From Phycisphaerales bacterium (GTDB taxonomy: Bacteria; Planctomycetota; Phycisphaerae; UBA1845; Fen-1342), in contig JADJWG010000001.1 of the NCBI GenBank assembly GCA_016716475.1, positions 930,001 through 994,000 on the forward strand: 64,000 nt of DNA, in the 5' to 3' direction. Each line of letters starts with the position of its first letter. Position 1 is the stretch's first letter. Below, one piece after another: positions 24,105 through 33,228 of the stretch. The notes beneath the pieces were generated by a model. It was not told the DNA's origin. It searched no databases and saw only the letters and a list, made by a program, of their open reading frames with translations. The position numbers were made by a program, and so were the translations under genes.

Positions 24105-27100
24105 ATGCCGTCCCTCGCCCGCCTCTGCTGCATTACCCGTAATCTTCCCTTGCTCCTCATGCTTGCAGCCGCGACGGGCGTCCACGCAACGGAAGTGGAC
24201 CTCAACGTCACCCAGATCGAGCTCACTCCCAAGTACAATTACGACGCCGCCAAGAATCGCCCCGCCCCCGGCGACGCGGTGGTCTGGCATGGCTACATCC
24301 GCCACTGGGGCGACGAGACCTCACCGGTTCTCCCGGAGGTCGCCTACGAGTGGCGCGTGAATGGACAGGTCGTCGCCACCGGCGTCATCACCGACTTCGA
24401 GCCGCTCCGCCCACCCTTCAACTTTGACTACAGCGGCTATCCCAACCCTGCCAGCAAACCGGCCATCGCCAACGCCGCCAACTGGCCCAAGAACCCGCTG
24501 GCCCTCGACCCGAACCCCAACAACCCTTTGACGGTGCTCGCCCCATCCACTGGCCTGCGCCTCGTGCGCCTGCCCTGGACCTGGCAGGCGGGCCGCCAAA
24601 CCGTCGAACTGGTCGTCGACCCGCAGAACCTGATCCCTGAGAAGAGCGAGAAGAACAACCGCATCCGTGATTACACCGATGCCATTCTCGGCGGTTTCTA
24701 TGTCGAAGAAACCACTTGGCGCTACTTCCACCTGAACCAGCACAAGCTCCCCGGCCAGGGCCGCAATTCCTGGGAAGACTGGATCCAAGCCCACATGGCC
24801 AAGCAGAATGAGCTCTACCAGACCGCCATTTATCCCGACATCACACCCAACGGCATCTCCACCCGCGTGCGTACTGACCGCATCATCGTCGTACCGGATG
24901 GCATGTTACCCCTGAACGGCGGCCTGGCGACCAACAACCCGGAGCGCCTCGACAAGACGATCGACCTCATGTGGGGCTTCGTGAAGTATGACCCCGCCAC
25001 CAGCACTTTCTATTCGGATCACACGTCGCTGGTCGTCGGCAACCCGTTCTTCATCGAGACGAGTCTGATACATGAGCTCGGCCACGCGCGCTACCTCATC
25101 GATTCCTACGGTTTCGACGTCCATGACGGCGCGGTGCAGATTCGCGAGAACGGGCAACTCATCGCCGGTACCGCTTACATGCCGTACCTCGCGTGGAACG
25201 CCCTCTACTACAACCAGAGCGGCGGCGTGATGACCGGCCCCTGGGGTTTCGTGTGGTCACCCTACGAAGCCGCCATGCTCGAGCGCATCGGCCAGGATCG
25301 CGCCCGCTGTGGCAACATGAACTCGCCCTGCAACATCGGCGAGTACCTGCAGGAACTCCCGCAGAACAATCGCTTTCAATTTACCGACTCGAACAACTGG
25401 CCACGGGTGAATATCCAGGTCACCATCTATCGTGCCACCGGCCAACCCGTCTGGTACGGCAAAATCTTTGACGATATCCCCGATGCTGGCCCCTACTTCG
25501 CTGACGAGAACGGCTGGGTCAATCTCGGCCGCAATCCATTCACCGGCGGCCCTAACATCAGCCACACCTACGGCCTCGCGAACAGCGTGATGATCCTGCG
25601 CATCGAGCAGAACACCACCGCACATGGCAAGCAGGTCTGGTACCGCTTCGTCGAGGCGAGTGATTTCAATATCGAATACTTCAAGGGCCATACTCAGGAT
25701 GCTTACTACACCTTCGTACTGCCCGGACTCAGCAACGACGGCGACGGCAACGGCCTGCCCGACGACTGGGAAATGTTTTACTTCCAGGCGACCGGACAGG
25801 ATCCCCTGGATGACCCCGACGTGGACGGCCTCAACAACCTGCAGGAACTGCGGAACCGCACACACCCGCTGTTACAGGACACCGACGACGACGGACTGCT
25901 GGACGGCCAGGAAGTCCTGACCTTTGGCACCGATCCCCTCAATCCGGACACCGATGGGGACGGCTGGACCGACGGCGAAGAAGTGCTGATCTACGGGACC
26001 GACCCGCTGAATCCCGACACCGATGGTGACGGCTTCATCGACAGCGTGGATAACTGCCCCCTGGTCTACAACCCCGACCAAGCCGACTGGAACAACGACG
26101 GCCTGGGTGACGCCTGCGCCGACCCGCGCGTCCAGCAGGTCCATGTGGCTGCGCGCACCACGGTGCGCATCCTCTTTACTTCCTGTGTTGACACCGCGTC
26201 CGCGACGCAGCTCGCACACTACGCACTCGACCCGCCGACGGCCATTCACGCTGCGGAACAGACCAGCCCCCAAATCGTGACACTGACGACCGCGCCGCTG
26301 CTCCCCCAGACGGCTTACACGCTGACGCTCAACGCCATCCTCGACTGCGACGGCAAGGAGATCGTACCCAACACGCAGGTGAACCTGGGCTTCTCCAACA
26401 CGCCGCGCGTCGAGACCGGGCTGCTCGTACGCTACGATTTTGACGAAGGCAGCGGCACCTTCGCCGAGGATTCTTCCGGCGTCGGCGTCGCCCTCCCGCT
26501 CACGGTTCTCGATCCGGCCTCCGCGCAGTGGACCCTCAGCGGACTCCGGCTGCTCGCGCCGACGACCGTACAATCGAGTGTGAACGCAACCAAGATCATC
26601 GACGCCTGCCGCGTCACAAACGCCGTGACCATGGAATCCTGGGTCGTCGTCGAGGCCACCGATCTCTTCGGCCCGGCGGTCATCGCAACCATGACCTCTC
26701 CCACCAGCGCGTTCCGCAATCTCACCCTAGGACAGGGAACGCTCAACGCGGACGGAATCAGCCAGTTTGCTGCCCGCGTTCGAACATCACAAACCGGCAG
26801 CGCGGGGGCCGTAATTGCCTCGCAGCCGGAAACGGTGGCCCTCGGCCTTCAGCATGTCGTCTTCACTCGTGATGCCGCCGGCGCCGCTCATCTCTATGTG
26901 AATGGCACGCGCGTGACGGCCGACGATAGCATGCTCGCCGGGACCTTCTCCTCCTGGGCGACAAGCTACCGCCTCACGCTCGGCCGTGAGCCGAACGGCC
27001 TTTACCCGTGGCGCGGCGAGTACCGCCTGTTGGCTGTCTACGACCGCGCCCTCTCGGCTGCCGAAGTCGCGCAGAACTTCTCTGCCGGTCCCGACCCGCT

Positions 27101-27347
27101 CCCGCCGAGCCATTTCTGCCCCGGCGACATGAACTGCGACACGCTCGTCGACTTCGGCGACATCTCGCTCTTCATCGCAGCAATCAAAACCGCCAATCCA
27201 GACGCCTGGGTATTCGACCCCGTCAATGGCGTCTGCGCTTATGAGAATGGGGACTTCACCGGTAACGGCGTCGTCAGTTTCGAGGACATCTCCGGCTTTA
27301 TCGCGGCCATCAAGGCGAGCCCGGCGCCCTGCGTGACGCAACCCTGA
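24105..27347 (+). CDS. Large secreted metalloprotease-like protein with CARDB-like, TSP3, LamG-like and EF-hand modules
   Basis: A 1080-residue exported protein. After a signal peptide (NLPLLLMLAAATGVHA) comes a CARDB-like domain (to about 195, ending VVDPQNLIPEKSEKNNRI). A region with HELGHARYLIDSYGFDVHD at residue 323 follows, a zinc-protease HExxH motif, though the third ligand is not certain. Residues about 545-675 hold thrombospondin type 3-like calcium repeats (DTDDDGLLDGQE, DTDGDGWTDGEE, DTDGDGFIDSVDNC). A Ig-like strand region and a LamG-like lectin domain (about 770-985) come next. The last 75 residues are the CPGDMNC double EF-hand module. The ATG at 24105 follows GGAGGAG by 6 bases. 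Proteolytic or adhesive function at the cell surface is inferred. Confidence 0.82.
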   Translation: MPSLARLCCITRNLPLLLMLAAATGVHATEVDLNVTQIELTPKYNYDAAKNRPAPGDAVVWHGYIRHWGDETSPVLPEVAYEWRVNGQVVATGVITDFEPLRPPFNFDYSGYPNPASKPAIANAANWPKNPLALDPNPNNPLTVLAPSTGLRLVRLPWTWQAGRQTVELVVDPQNLIPEKSEKNNRIRDYTDAILGGFYVEETTWRYFHLNQHKLPGQGRNSWEDWIQAHMAKQNELYQTAIYPDITPNGISTRVRTDRIIVVPDGMLPLNGGLATNNPERLDKTIDLMWGFVKYDPATSTFYSDHTSLVVGNPFFIETSLIHELGHARYLIDSYGFDVHDGAVQIRENGQLIAGTAYMPYLAWNALYYNQSGGVMTGPWGFVWSPYEAAMLERIGQDRARCGNMNSPCNIGEYLQELPQNNRFQFTDSNNWPRVNIQVTIYRATGQPVWYGKIFDDIPDAGPYFADENGWVNLGRNPFTGGPNISHTYGLANSVMILRIEQNTTAHGKQVWYRFVEASDFNIEYFKGHTQDAYYTFVLPGLSNDGDGNGLPDDWEMFYFQATGQDPLDDPDVDGLNNLQELRNRTHPLLQDTDDDGLLDGQEVLTFGTDPLNPDTDGDGWTDGEEVLIYGTDPLNPDTDGDGFIDSVDNCPLVYNPDQADWNNDGLGDACADPRVQQVHVAARTTVRILFTSCVDTASATQLAHYALDPPTAIHAAEQTSPQIVTLTTAPLLPQTAYTLTLNAILDCDGKEIVPNTQVNLGFSNTPRVETGLLVRYDFDEGSGTFAEDSSGVGVALPLTVLDPASAQWTLSGLRLLAPTTVQSSVNATKIIDACRVTNAVTMESWVVVEATDLFGPAVIATMTSPTSAFRNLTLGQGTLNADGISQFAARVRTSQTGSAGAVIASQPETVALGLQHVVFTRDAAGAAHLYVNGTRVTADDSMLAGTFSSWATSYRLTLGREPNGLYPWRGEYRLLAVYDRALSAAEVAQNFSAGPDPLPPSHFCPGDMNCDTLVDFGDISLFIAAIKTANPDAWVFDPVNGVCAYENGDFTGNGVVSFEDISGFIAAIKASPAPCVTQP

Positions 27348-27368
27348 GCAGCGTGCTGATCCCCGCTA

Positions 27369-27407
27369 CGAGCACCGGCGCTGTAACTGTGCCAGCGCCG
27401 GTGCTCG
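27369..27407 (+). terminator. Perfect 15-bp hairpin after the metalloprotease-like gene
   Basis: CGAGCACCGGCGCTG (27369-27383) pairs without mismatch with CAGCGCCGGTGCTCG (27393-27407) around a 9-base loop, 22 bases after the stop. It is followed by AATAAG instead of a T-run, so it may work as a weak terminator or as an RNA 3'-end stabiliser. Confidence 0.6.
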
Positions 27408-27503
27408 AATAAGGGCCGTAGTATCTCTACGGTGCGCTGCCCCCCTCCGCCACTTCCACCCAACCCATCCATATTTCATTCCTGTAACGAAGCCCGAAAG
27501 GCG

Positions 27504-27552
27504 TTGACACTGTATTACTTAGTGATACAATTACGGTGTTACTAGGTAATAC
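27504..27552 (+). promoter_or_regulatory. Near-consensus promoter with two tandem 17-bp inverted repeats
   Basis: TTGACA (27504-27509), 16 bases, then TACAAT (27526-27531): almost the sigma70 consensus, rare in this GC-rich window. Two inverted repeats of the form GTRTTACTWRGTRATAC lie at 27512-27528 (GTATTACTTAGTGATAC) and 27536-27552 (GTGTTACTAGGTAATAC), with 24-base centre spacing. The first covers the spacer and -10; the second covers the expected start site. This arrangement is typical of a repressor-controlled promoter. It drives the pseudopilin gene at 27574 and probably the two genes after it. Confidence 0.78.
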
Positions 27553-27573
27553 CGTCTCGACTGCACCCCTAAG

Positions 27574-28308
27574 ATGGACCCGGGAATGTCGTGTTCGACC
27601 AGACATAGTCACCGTCGCTGGGGCTTTACGCTCATCGAGCTTCTGGTCGTGGTGGCGATTCTGGCCTTGTTGATGTCGATCCTGTTGCCCGCGCTCGGCC
27701 GCGCCCGGCGAGTCACCCAGGCAGCCGTGTGCATGAGCAACCTGCGAAGCTTGGCGGCCGCAGTGCAGATGTATTCTGACGGCCACAAGGGCTACCTGGT
27801 CTCGGCCGGGCTCGCCCACGGCGGTTCCGTAGACGAGCAAGCCGCGTGGATCAACCAGTTGCGAACCGAGTACGGCAATGAGCTTGTAGCGCGTTGCCCA
27901 AGTGATCGCAGCCCCCATTGGAATCAGCCGCTGGCCGGCACGGAGCAGTTGCGCCGGGCAAGCTTCGGTACGAACTACTACACGGTTTCCGCAATCGGCA
28001 ATCGCGGCCCCTACAACCGCTTGTCGCAGTTTCGCGCACCGGCGACGACGATTCTGATGGTGGAACTGGTGGAGGAAGGCCCGTACGCCGCCTCGGATCA
28101 CGTTCATCCTGAGACCTGGTGGTCGAACCCCGAGGTGCTCGCACGGCAGGAGGTGTTCACGGAGCGGCACCAGCGGCGCGCCAACTACAGCTTCATGGAT
28201 GGACACGTCGCGCCGCATACGTTCGCGCAGACGTACCAGATTGATCCGTACGGTGGCTTTCCGCCGCAGTTCCTGCAGAACAAGTACGACCCGGAGCTCG
28301 CGCGGTAG
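27574..28308 (+). CDS. Pseudopilin-like protein (prepilin-type signal, H-X9-DG end)
   Basis: A 244-residue protein with WGFTLIELLVVVAILALLMSIL, a standard prepilin leader with Glu at position +5 after cleavage, followed by LPALGRARRVTQAAVCMSNLRSL. The C-terminal part has RHQRRANYSFMDGHVAPH, exactly H-X9-DG. It ends within 15 residues of a conserved Tyr/Phe-rich tail. The ATG at 27574 lies about 36 bases from the predicted transcription start; an in-frame ATG at 27586 is an alternative, and neither has a strong ribosome site. It is the first gene of a block with two His-containing surface proteins. Confidence 0.87.
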   Translation: MDPGMSCSTRHSHRRWGFTLIELLVVVAILALLMSILLPALGRARRVTQAAVCMSNLRSLAAAVQMYSDGHKGYLVSAGLAHGGSVDEQAAWINQLRTEYGNELVARCPSDRSPHWNQPLAGTEQLRRASFGTNYYTVSAIGNRGPYNRLSQFRAPATTILMVELVEEGPYAASDHVHPETWWSNPEVLARQEVFTERHQRRANYSFMDGHVAPHTFAQTYQIDPYGGFPPQFLQNKYDPELAR

Positions 28309-28423
28309 CGCGTCGATTGACACAAACTAAAGGACGTCGCCCGGGCTGTCCGGGCGAACACTGGCTCACCCCGTAACAGCGCTTAGCGGTTCGGAAGAAC
28401 CAGCACCGGAAGGAGAAGTTAGT

Positions 28424-29023
28424 ATGACCCTTGGTAAGTACGCGCTCATCATGAGCACCGCAGCGATGCTTGCACTCGCCGTTCCGTCCTTCGCTGACCC
28501 ACACGAGGGCGACGTCTTCATCGGCTGGACGGACTTCGGCATCGCCGGTGGCCCACGCCATCTCGCGGTCGAGTACGACGACTTCGGTACCAACATGCCG
28601 CTCCCGGCGATCAATGGCTTGCTCCAGGGCTGGGCAGGCGACGAGCCGGGCTTTGAGTCGCTCGACGCCGACGAACCGGACGAGGACTTCTACACCCTCC
28701 CGGATGGTGCGCTTATCGCGATCGAGATCCTCTCGGTCGACACCGGCTTCAAGATCTGGAAACCGGGACTGGCCGGTCTGCTTCTCGCCGGTGACACCTT
28801 CACACTCGGTGGCAACAACCTGCACGCGCACCTCGACTGGCATATCGACAGCTCAGTGCCCGGTGTGAATCCGGAGCTGAATGCCTACGGTTTTTCGTTC
28901 CGGCTGCTGGACCTTGGCACGACGGGACTGCTCGCATCACCCGAGTATGCCCTGGCCTTCGTTCCTGAGCCCACTTCACTGTTGTTGCTGGCCCTGGCCG
29001 CCGGGTTGATTCGCCGTCGCTAG
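28424..29023 (+). CDS. His-containing exported protein with PEP-CTERM anchor (all3515 / choice-of-anchor M-like)
   Basis: A 199-residue exported protein. After the signal peptide (TAAMLALAVPSFA) comes HEGDVFIGWTDFGIAGG, an acidic middle part, then GGNNLHAHLDWHIDSS and AYGFSFRLLDLGTTGL. The H-x-H...W-H pattern followed by an F-R-L strand recalls the all3515-type proteins, known from cyanobacteria as Zur-repressed PEP-CTERM proteins. It ends with FVPEPTSLLLLALAAGLIRRR, a PEP-CTERM sorting signal. AGGAG precedes the ATG. It is closely related to the next gene's product. Zinc binding is inferred from the histidines and family memory; I cannot confirm it. Confidence 0.75.
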   Translation: MTLGKYALIMSTAAMLALAVPSFADPHEGDVFIGWTDFGIAGGPRHLAVEYDDFGTNMPLPAINGLLQGWAGDEPGFESLDADEPDEDFYTLPDGALIAIEILSVDTGFKIWKPGLAGLLLAGDTFTLGGNNLHAHLDWHIDSSVPGVNPELNAYGFSFRLLDLGTTGLLASPEYALAFVPEPTSLLLLALAAGLIRRR

Positions 29024-29175
29024 AAGTCGGACGTCGACACGCACACCGTGGGGGACTTGCTCCAGACCCGACCCCCGCACCGGACCACGGTCTGAGCAGA
29101 CGCACACGCCGATGGATCCGCGAATGCACTACGATCTGCCATCGGCAGGGGAGCCCGAATGAAGGAGGTTTCGAA

Positions 29176-29985
29176 ATGACCTGCTACGCAAGGCCCGCTC
29201 CGCATGAGGTGCGACTCGTCGTCGCCGCGATCCTGCTTGGCTCCACTACACTCGCCTTCGCGCAGCATGCGGGCGACATGTGGATCGGGCGCACGGCCGA
29301 TGGCACGCTGACCCTCAGCCCTTTCGGGCTGTTGCCGGAAAGAACTTACCAGAACCTGCTGCCCGCTGGCGGTCCGCTGCTCTTCGGCTGGAGCAACAAC
29401 GACCCCGGTTTTGATGCCGTGGTCAGCCCGGTACCGGGAAACGACATCTGGCCGTTGCAGCCCGGCGCCAACATCTGGCTGCGCTGGATTCAAGGGGATC
29501 CGGCCTTCCGCATGATTGACGGCAACTTCCAGATCATCAGCCAGCCCGGCCAGGAAACCCGCCTCGGTGGCCCCAACCTGCACGTTCACAACACCTTCCA
29601 CATCAACAGTCTTGATCCGGCATTCAACCCGCAGCAGTGCGTCTGGCGCATCACCTTCCGCCTGCTCGACAAGGGCAGCACCGGCTACGCACCGACACGC
29701 GACTTCACCTTCAACTTCACTAACGTCCCCTGGGGACCGGGCCTGCACCCACCGGCCGGACCGATTCTGCCGACCGGCGATTTCACCGGCGACGGGGCTG
29801 TCCTGGCCGCAGACTTTCACGCGCTGTGTGTCTGCCTTGGCCACCCGGATGCGTTTCCTGCCCCACACGACCCCGCAGTGACCTCGTGCGAGGTGTACTG
29901 TGCCAATGCATTCGACTTCGACATCGACCTCGATGTCGATCTGCATGACGTCGCCGAGTTTCAAGTTCTGTACAGCGGACTCTGA
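29176..29985 (+). CDS. His-containing exported protein with EF-hand (dockerin-like) end, paralogue of the preceding gene
   Basis: A 269-residue exported protein with signal peptide (VVAAILLGSTTLAFA). It shares the layout of its neighbour: QHAGDMWIGRTADG, then GGPNLHVHNTFHINSLDP and CVWRITFRLLDKGSTGY. In place of PEP-CTERM it ends with two calcium-loop segments (DFTGDGAVLAADFHAL and DFDIDLDVDLHDVAEFQ), a dockerin-like module. So the same putative metal-binding domain occurs with two different C-terminal attachment modules side by side. AAGGAGG lies 7 bases before the ATG. The 153-base gap from the preceding gene has no obvious terminator. Confidence 0.75.
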   Translation: MTCYARPAPHEVRLVVAAILLGSTTLAFAQHAGDMWIGRTADGTLTLSPFGLLPERTYQNLLPAGGPLLFGWSNNDPGFDAVVSPVPGNDIWPLQPGANIWLRWIQGDPAFRMIDGNFQIISQPGQETRLGGPNLHVHNTFHINSLDPAFNPQQCVWRITFRLLDKGSTGYAPTRDFTFNFTNVPWGPGLHPPAGPILPTGDFTGDGAVLAADFHALCVCLGHPDAFPAPHDPAVTSCEVYCANAFDFDIDLDVDLHDVAEFQVLYSGL

Positions 29986-30309
29986 TTCTCCGCTGCACAA
30001 CAAGGGTTCACCGGACCTGCCGCTTGCCCACACCGCTTATCGGACCGATTGAACACGCAGCTTTCGCACCGCCCACACGCTTCAGCCCACTCCTCAACCT
30101 GCTGCGTGAACGGTTCGATATCCGCCAAAGAGGACCGCGCCGACCTGCGATCGGCCCGGCTCCTTCGGCGCACCCCGCGTGTTGCGCCGGCGGCATCGGA
30201 TCTCAGGAATCTGGCACCGTGACGGGCCAGGACGCCACTCCGAATCGACCAGCGGGTCAAGTTTGGGTCCGCAGGCGACTGGAACGTCCGGCCGGACGGC
30301 AAACACCGC
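29986..30309. other. Leader of the chemotaxis cluster, no recognised element
   Basis: In these 324 bases before cheA I see no sigma54 or sigma28-type promoter (a TGGCAC at about 30211 lacks the matching TTGC), no strong terminator and no ORF with family likeness. The cheA promoter should lie here but cannot be placed. Confidence 0.35.
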
Positions 30310-32694
30310 ATGAACAGCTCGATCGATCACGCATTGAACGAACTGGGAGTGGCTCTCACCACGCCGCTCGATCGCAATGACCTGGGTCGTCTCGCCCGGA
30401 TGCACACCCTCGGCCAGACGATTCTCGAGACGCTCCGTGAAGAGGCGCCCGACGCGCGTCCGCCTTCCGTTACCGGACTCACCGAGCAACTCGTCAACCT
30501 GCTCGAGCGCATCATCCTCGATGAGGCCGCGGATCCGGCTCTTGGTCTCATGGTTGTCCCGGAGGTCTGCGCCGCGTTGACGCGCCTGTTCGCGAACGAT
30601 CCCGTGGACTGCGGCGCCCTGCACGTACGCATCACAGCCGCGATCGGAGACGGAACACCGGCTCTCGACTTGCCCGTGCCGACTGCAGACCTTGCAGAAC
30701 CTCCCGTACCTCCGTTACCCACCGATGTGGTAGTACACAGCCCTCCCCCAGCCACTTTAGCCGAGGCACAGACCCCGGTCGCCGAAGTGCCCGCGCCAAC
30801 GAACCAACAGGACCCCGAACCCTACGTCGCCGAGCCACTCCTGATCGACTTGCAGGAACGCGAGCACGTGGACGGCTTCCTCGAAGAGTCCGTGGAGCAC
30901 ATGGAAGCAATCGAGGCGGGGCTGCTCGATCTTGAAAGCGACCCCGGCAATACGACACGCATCAACGAACTCTTTCGCCCGTTTCACACGATCAAGGGCA
31001 TTGCCGGCTTCCTGAACCTGCGTGATATCAACCGACTCACTCACGAGCTCGAGACCCTGCTCGATTTGGGTCGCCGCAGCGAGCTGCAGATCACACAGCC
31101 CATTGTGGACTTGATATTCGCCGGCGTGGATGCCCTCAAGGTGCAACTCCGCGAGATTCGCGCCTACATGGCGGCCCCCACCGGTACCACGTGCCCACAA
31201 CCGGAGATCGCCGCGCTGATCCAGCGGCTGCGGCTCGCCACGCGTCCGGGCGGCCCACCCACGGCCACCGTATCCACGAGTGCACCTCCACAGACCGCCC
31301 CGATCACTCCCGTGGTGTCCACCCCGTCCGAACGCTCAGCGGGCAGCACCGATACCGCCCAACAGACCGCTGCGAAGCAAGGCGCCGATCAGGCCCTGAT
31401 CGACAACTCCATCCGCGTTGACACCCGCAAGCTCGACCTGCTCGTGGATGCCGTCGGCGAGCTGGTCATTGCACAGTCGATGGTCGGCCTGGTCGAGGCC
31501 CAACTCGGCAGCGAACGCCTGCACCGAAATGTCGCCCAGGTCACGAAGATCGTGCGCGACGTGCAGGAAACCGCCATGGCCATGCGCATGGTGCCCATCG
31601 GTCACACTTTCCAGAAAATGCGGCGGCTGGTGCGCGATGTGGCCCGCAAGGCCGGCAAGTCCGTCGAACTCATCATCAACGGCGAAGAAACCGAGCTCGA
31701 CAAGACCGTCATCCAGCAGATCTCCGACCCGCTCGTCCACATGGTGCGCAACGCGGTCGACCACGGCCTCGAAAACACCGAAGGTCGTGTCGCGGCCGGA
31801 AAATCCACCACCGGCCAGGTCACCCTGAACGCATACCACCAGGGTGATAGCATCGTGATCGAGGTGCGTGACGACGGACGTGGCCTCGATCCACAGAAGC
31901 TCATCGCCAAGGGTATCGAGCGCGGTCTCGTTTCCTCCGACGACCAGCTCTCCGACCAGCAGGCCTTCGCCCTGATCCTGCAGCCCGGCTTCTCCACCGC
32001 GGAGAAAGTGACCGACATCTCCGGCCGCGGCGTCGGCATGGACGTCGTGAAGCGCAACATTGACAAGCTGCGCGGCAAGATCGAAATCCATTCGCAACTC
32101 GGCACCGGTAGCACATTCCGCATCCGGTTGCCGCTGACCCTCGCCATCATCGACGGCATGCTTGTACGTGTGGGTTCGGAACGGATGATCATACCAACCA
32201 TCCTGATTGAGCAGTCGCTCAAACCCGCGCCACAGCAAGTCTCGACCGTGCAACGGCGCGGCGCCCTCCTGCAAGTGCGCGGTGAACTGATCCCGATTGT
32301 GCAGCTCGGCGCGCTGTTCCACCAGACCCCTCCCATCGACCCGTCCGAGCACCTCGCCGTGATCGTGTGGTGCGAGGGATACAAGGTCGCTCTCGTGGTC
32401 GATGAGCTGATCGGCCAGCAGCAGGTTGTGATCAAGACTCTGGGTGAGCGCTTCAAGCGCGTGCGCGGCGTCTCCGGCGCAGCCATTCTGGGGGACGGTC
32501 GCGTGGGCATCATCCTCGAGCCCACCGGCATCCTGGCGCTGCACAACGAGGGAGCCCGTTCGGGCCTGTGGGCGCCAGCGGAACCGCCGGCCGCCGCACC
32601 ATTCTCATCGCATGATACGAACTCGGGCGACGCCGCCGGGACGCCGTCGCCGAACAGTCGGGCAGAACGCCCGGCCGAGCTGGTTCCCGCGTAA
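30310..32694 (+). CDS. cheA: Chemotaxis-type histidine kinase CheA
   Basis: A 794-residue CheA-like kinase. An N-terminal helical region (1-105) of unknown type and a Pro-rich linker precede the Hpt domain (about 185-285), with phospho-acceptor His226 in LFRPFHTIKGIAGFLNL. The dimerisation domain begins at IRVDTRKLDLLVDAVGELV. The HATPase domain has the N box VHMVRNAVDHGLEN near 478, DDGRGLD and GRGVGMDVV. A C-terminal CheW-like domain (from about 640) completes it. No CheY-binding P2 domain is recognisable, and no receiver is fused. It phosphorylates a response regulator, probably the one encoded at 34894. The start has only a weak ribosome site. Confidence 0.93.
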   Translation: MNSSIDHALNELGVALTTPLDRNDLGRLARMHTLGQTILETLREEAPDARPPSVTGLTEQLVNLLERIILDEAADPALGLMVVPEVCAALTRLFANDPVDCGALHVRITAAIGDGTPALDLPVPTADLAEPPVPPLPTDVVVHSPPPATLAEAQTPVAEVPAPTNQQDPEPYVAEPLLIDLQEREHVDGFLEESVEHMEAIEAGLLDLESDPGNTTRINELFRPFHTIKGIAGFLNLRDINRLTHELETLLDLGRRSELQITQPIVDLIFAGVDALKVQLREIRAYMAAPTGTTCPQPEIAALIQRLRLATRPGGPPTATVSTSAPPQTAPITPVVSTPSERSAGSTDTAQQTAAKQGADQALIDNSIRVDTRKLDLLVDAVGELVIAQSMVGLVEAQLGSERLHRNVAQVTKIVRDVQETAMAMRMVPIGHTFQKMRRLVRDVARKAGKSVELIINGEETELDKTVIQQISDPLVHMVRNAVDHGLENTEGRVAAGKSTTGQVTLNAYHQGDSIVIEVRDDGRGLDPQKLIAKGIERGLVSSDDQLSDQQAFALILQPGFSTAEKVTDISGRGVGMDVVKRNIDKLRGKIEIHSQLGTGSTFRIRLPLTLAIIDGMLVRVGSERMIIPTILIEQSLKPAPQQVSTVQRRGALLQVRGELIPIVQLGALFHQTPPIDPSEHLAVIVWCEGYKVALVVDELIGQQQVVIKTLGERFKRVRGVSGAAILGDGRVGIILEPTGILALHNEGARSGLWAPAEPPAAAPFSSHDTNSGDAAGTPSPNSRAERPAELVPA

Positions 32695-32709
32695 GTGGAG
32701 AGCATCCGG

Positions 32710-33228
32710 ATGACCGCGATTCAGACCGCACCCGTAGCGGGCACGCGCACTACAGCACGCGGCGGAAAATACCTGACTTTCTGCCTGGCTTCGGAAGAGT
32801 ATGGCCTTGAGATTCTCAAGGTACGCGAGATCATTGGCATCATGGACATCACGTCCATGCCGCAGATGCCCTGCTTCGTGAAGGGTGTCATCAATCTGCG
32901 CGGCAAGGTGATTCCGGTCATCGACCTGCGGCTGAAGTTCGGGCTTGAGCCGGCCGAGTACACCGAGCAGACCTGCATCGTGGTGGTCGACTGTGGCACC
33001 CTCGTGGGCGTGATCGTCGATACCGTGCAGGAAGTGCTCGACATCCAGTCCAGCCAGATCGATCCGCCGCCCCCGCTCGGCGCGACCGTCGACACCACCT
33101 TCATCCTCGGTATGGGCAAGGTGAAGGACGATGTGAAGATCCTGCTGGACATCGACCGCGTGCTGGGTTCCGACGACCTGACCGCGGCGCTCGAACAGAT
33201 CGACAGCGCAGAAGAGGTCACGTTGTAG
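32710..33228 (+). CDS. cheW: Chemotaxis coupling protein CheW
   Basis: A 172-residue CheW, somewhat longer than average owing to an N-terminal Thr/Ala-rich stretch of about 18 residues. The SH3-like core is typical: YLTFCLASEEYGLEILKVREII, MPCFVKGVINLRGKVIPVIDLRLKFG, TCIVVVDCG and VGVIVDTVQEVLDI. It couples receptors to CheA at the membrane. The ATG at 32710 follows GGAGAG; it lies 15 bases after the cheA stop, so the genes are cotranscribed. No receptor gene is present in this window. Confidence 0.95.
   Translation: MTAIQTAPVAGTRTTARGGKYLTFCLASEEYGLEILKVREIIGIMDITSMPQMPCFVKGVINLRGKVIPVIDLRLKFGLEPAEYTEQTCIVVVDCGTLVGVIVDTVQEVLDIQSSQIDPPPPLGATVDTTFILGMGKVKDDVKILLDIDRVLGSDDLTAALEQIDSAEEVTL

Noticed and set aside
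27427..28323. A 298-codon minus-strand open frame over the pseudopilin gene
   Set aside because: The plus-strand frame has a clear prepilin signal and promoter; the antisense product has no recognisable domain.
30205..30225. TGGCAC-like sigma54 promoter upstream of cheA
   Set aside because: The TTGC element at the needed distance is absent.
31336..32544. A 402-codon minus-strand open frame inside cheA
   Set aside because: It is the antisense shadow of conserved kinase and CheW domains.
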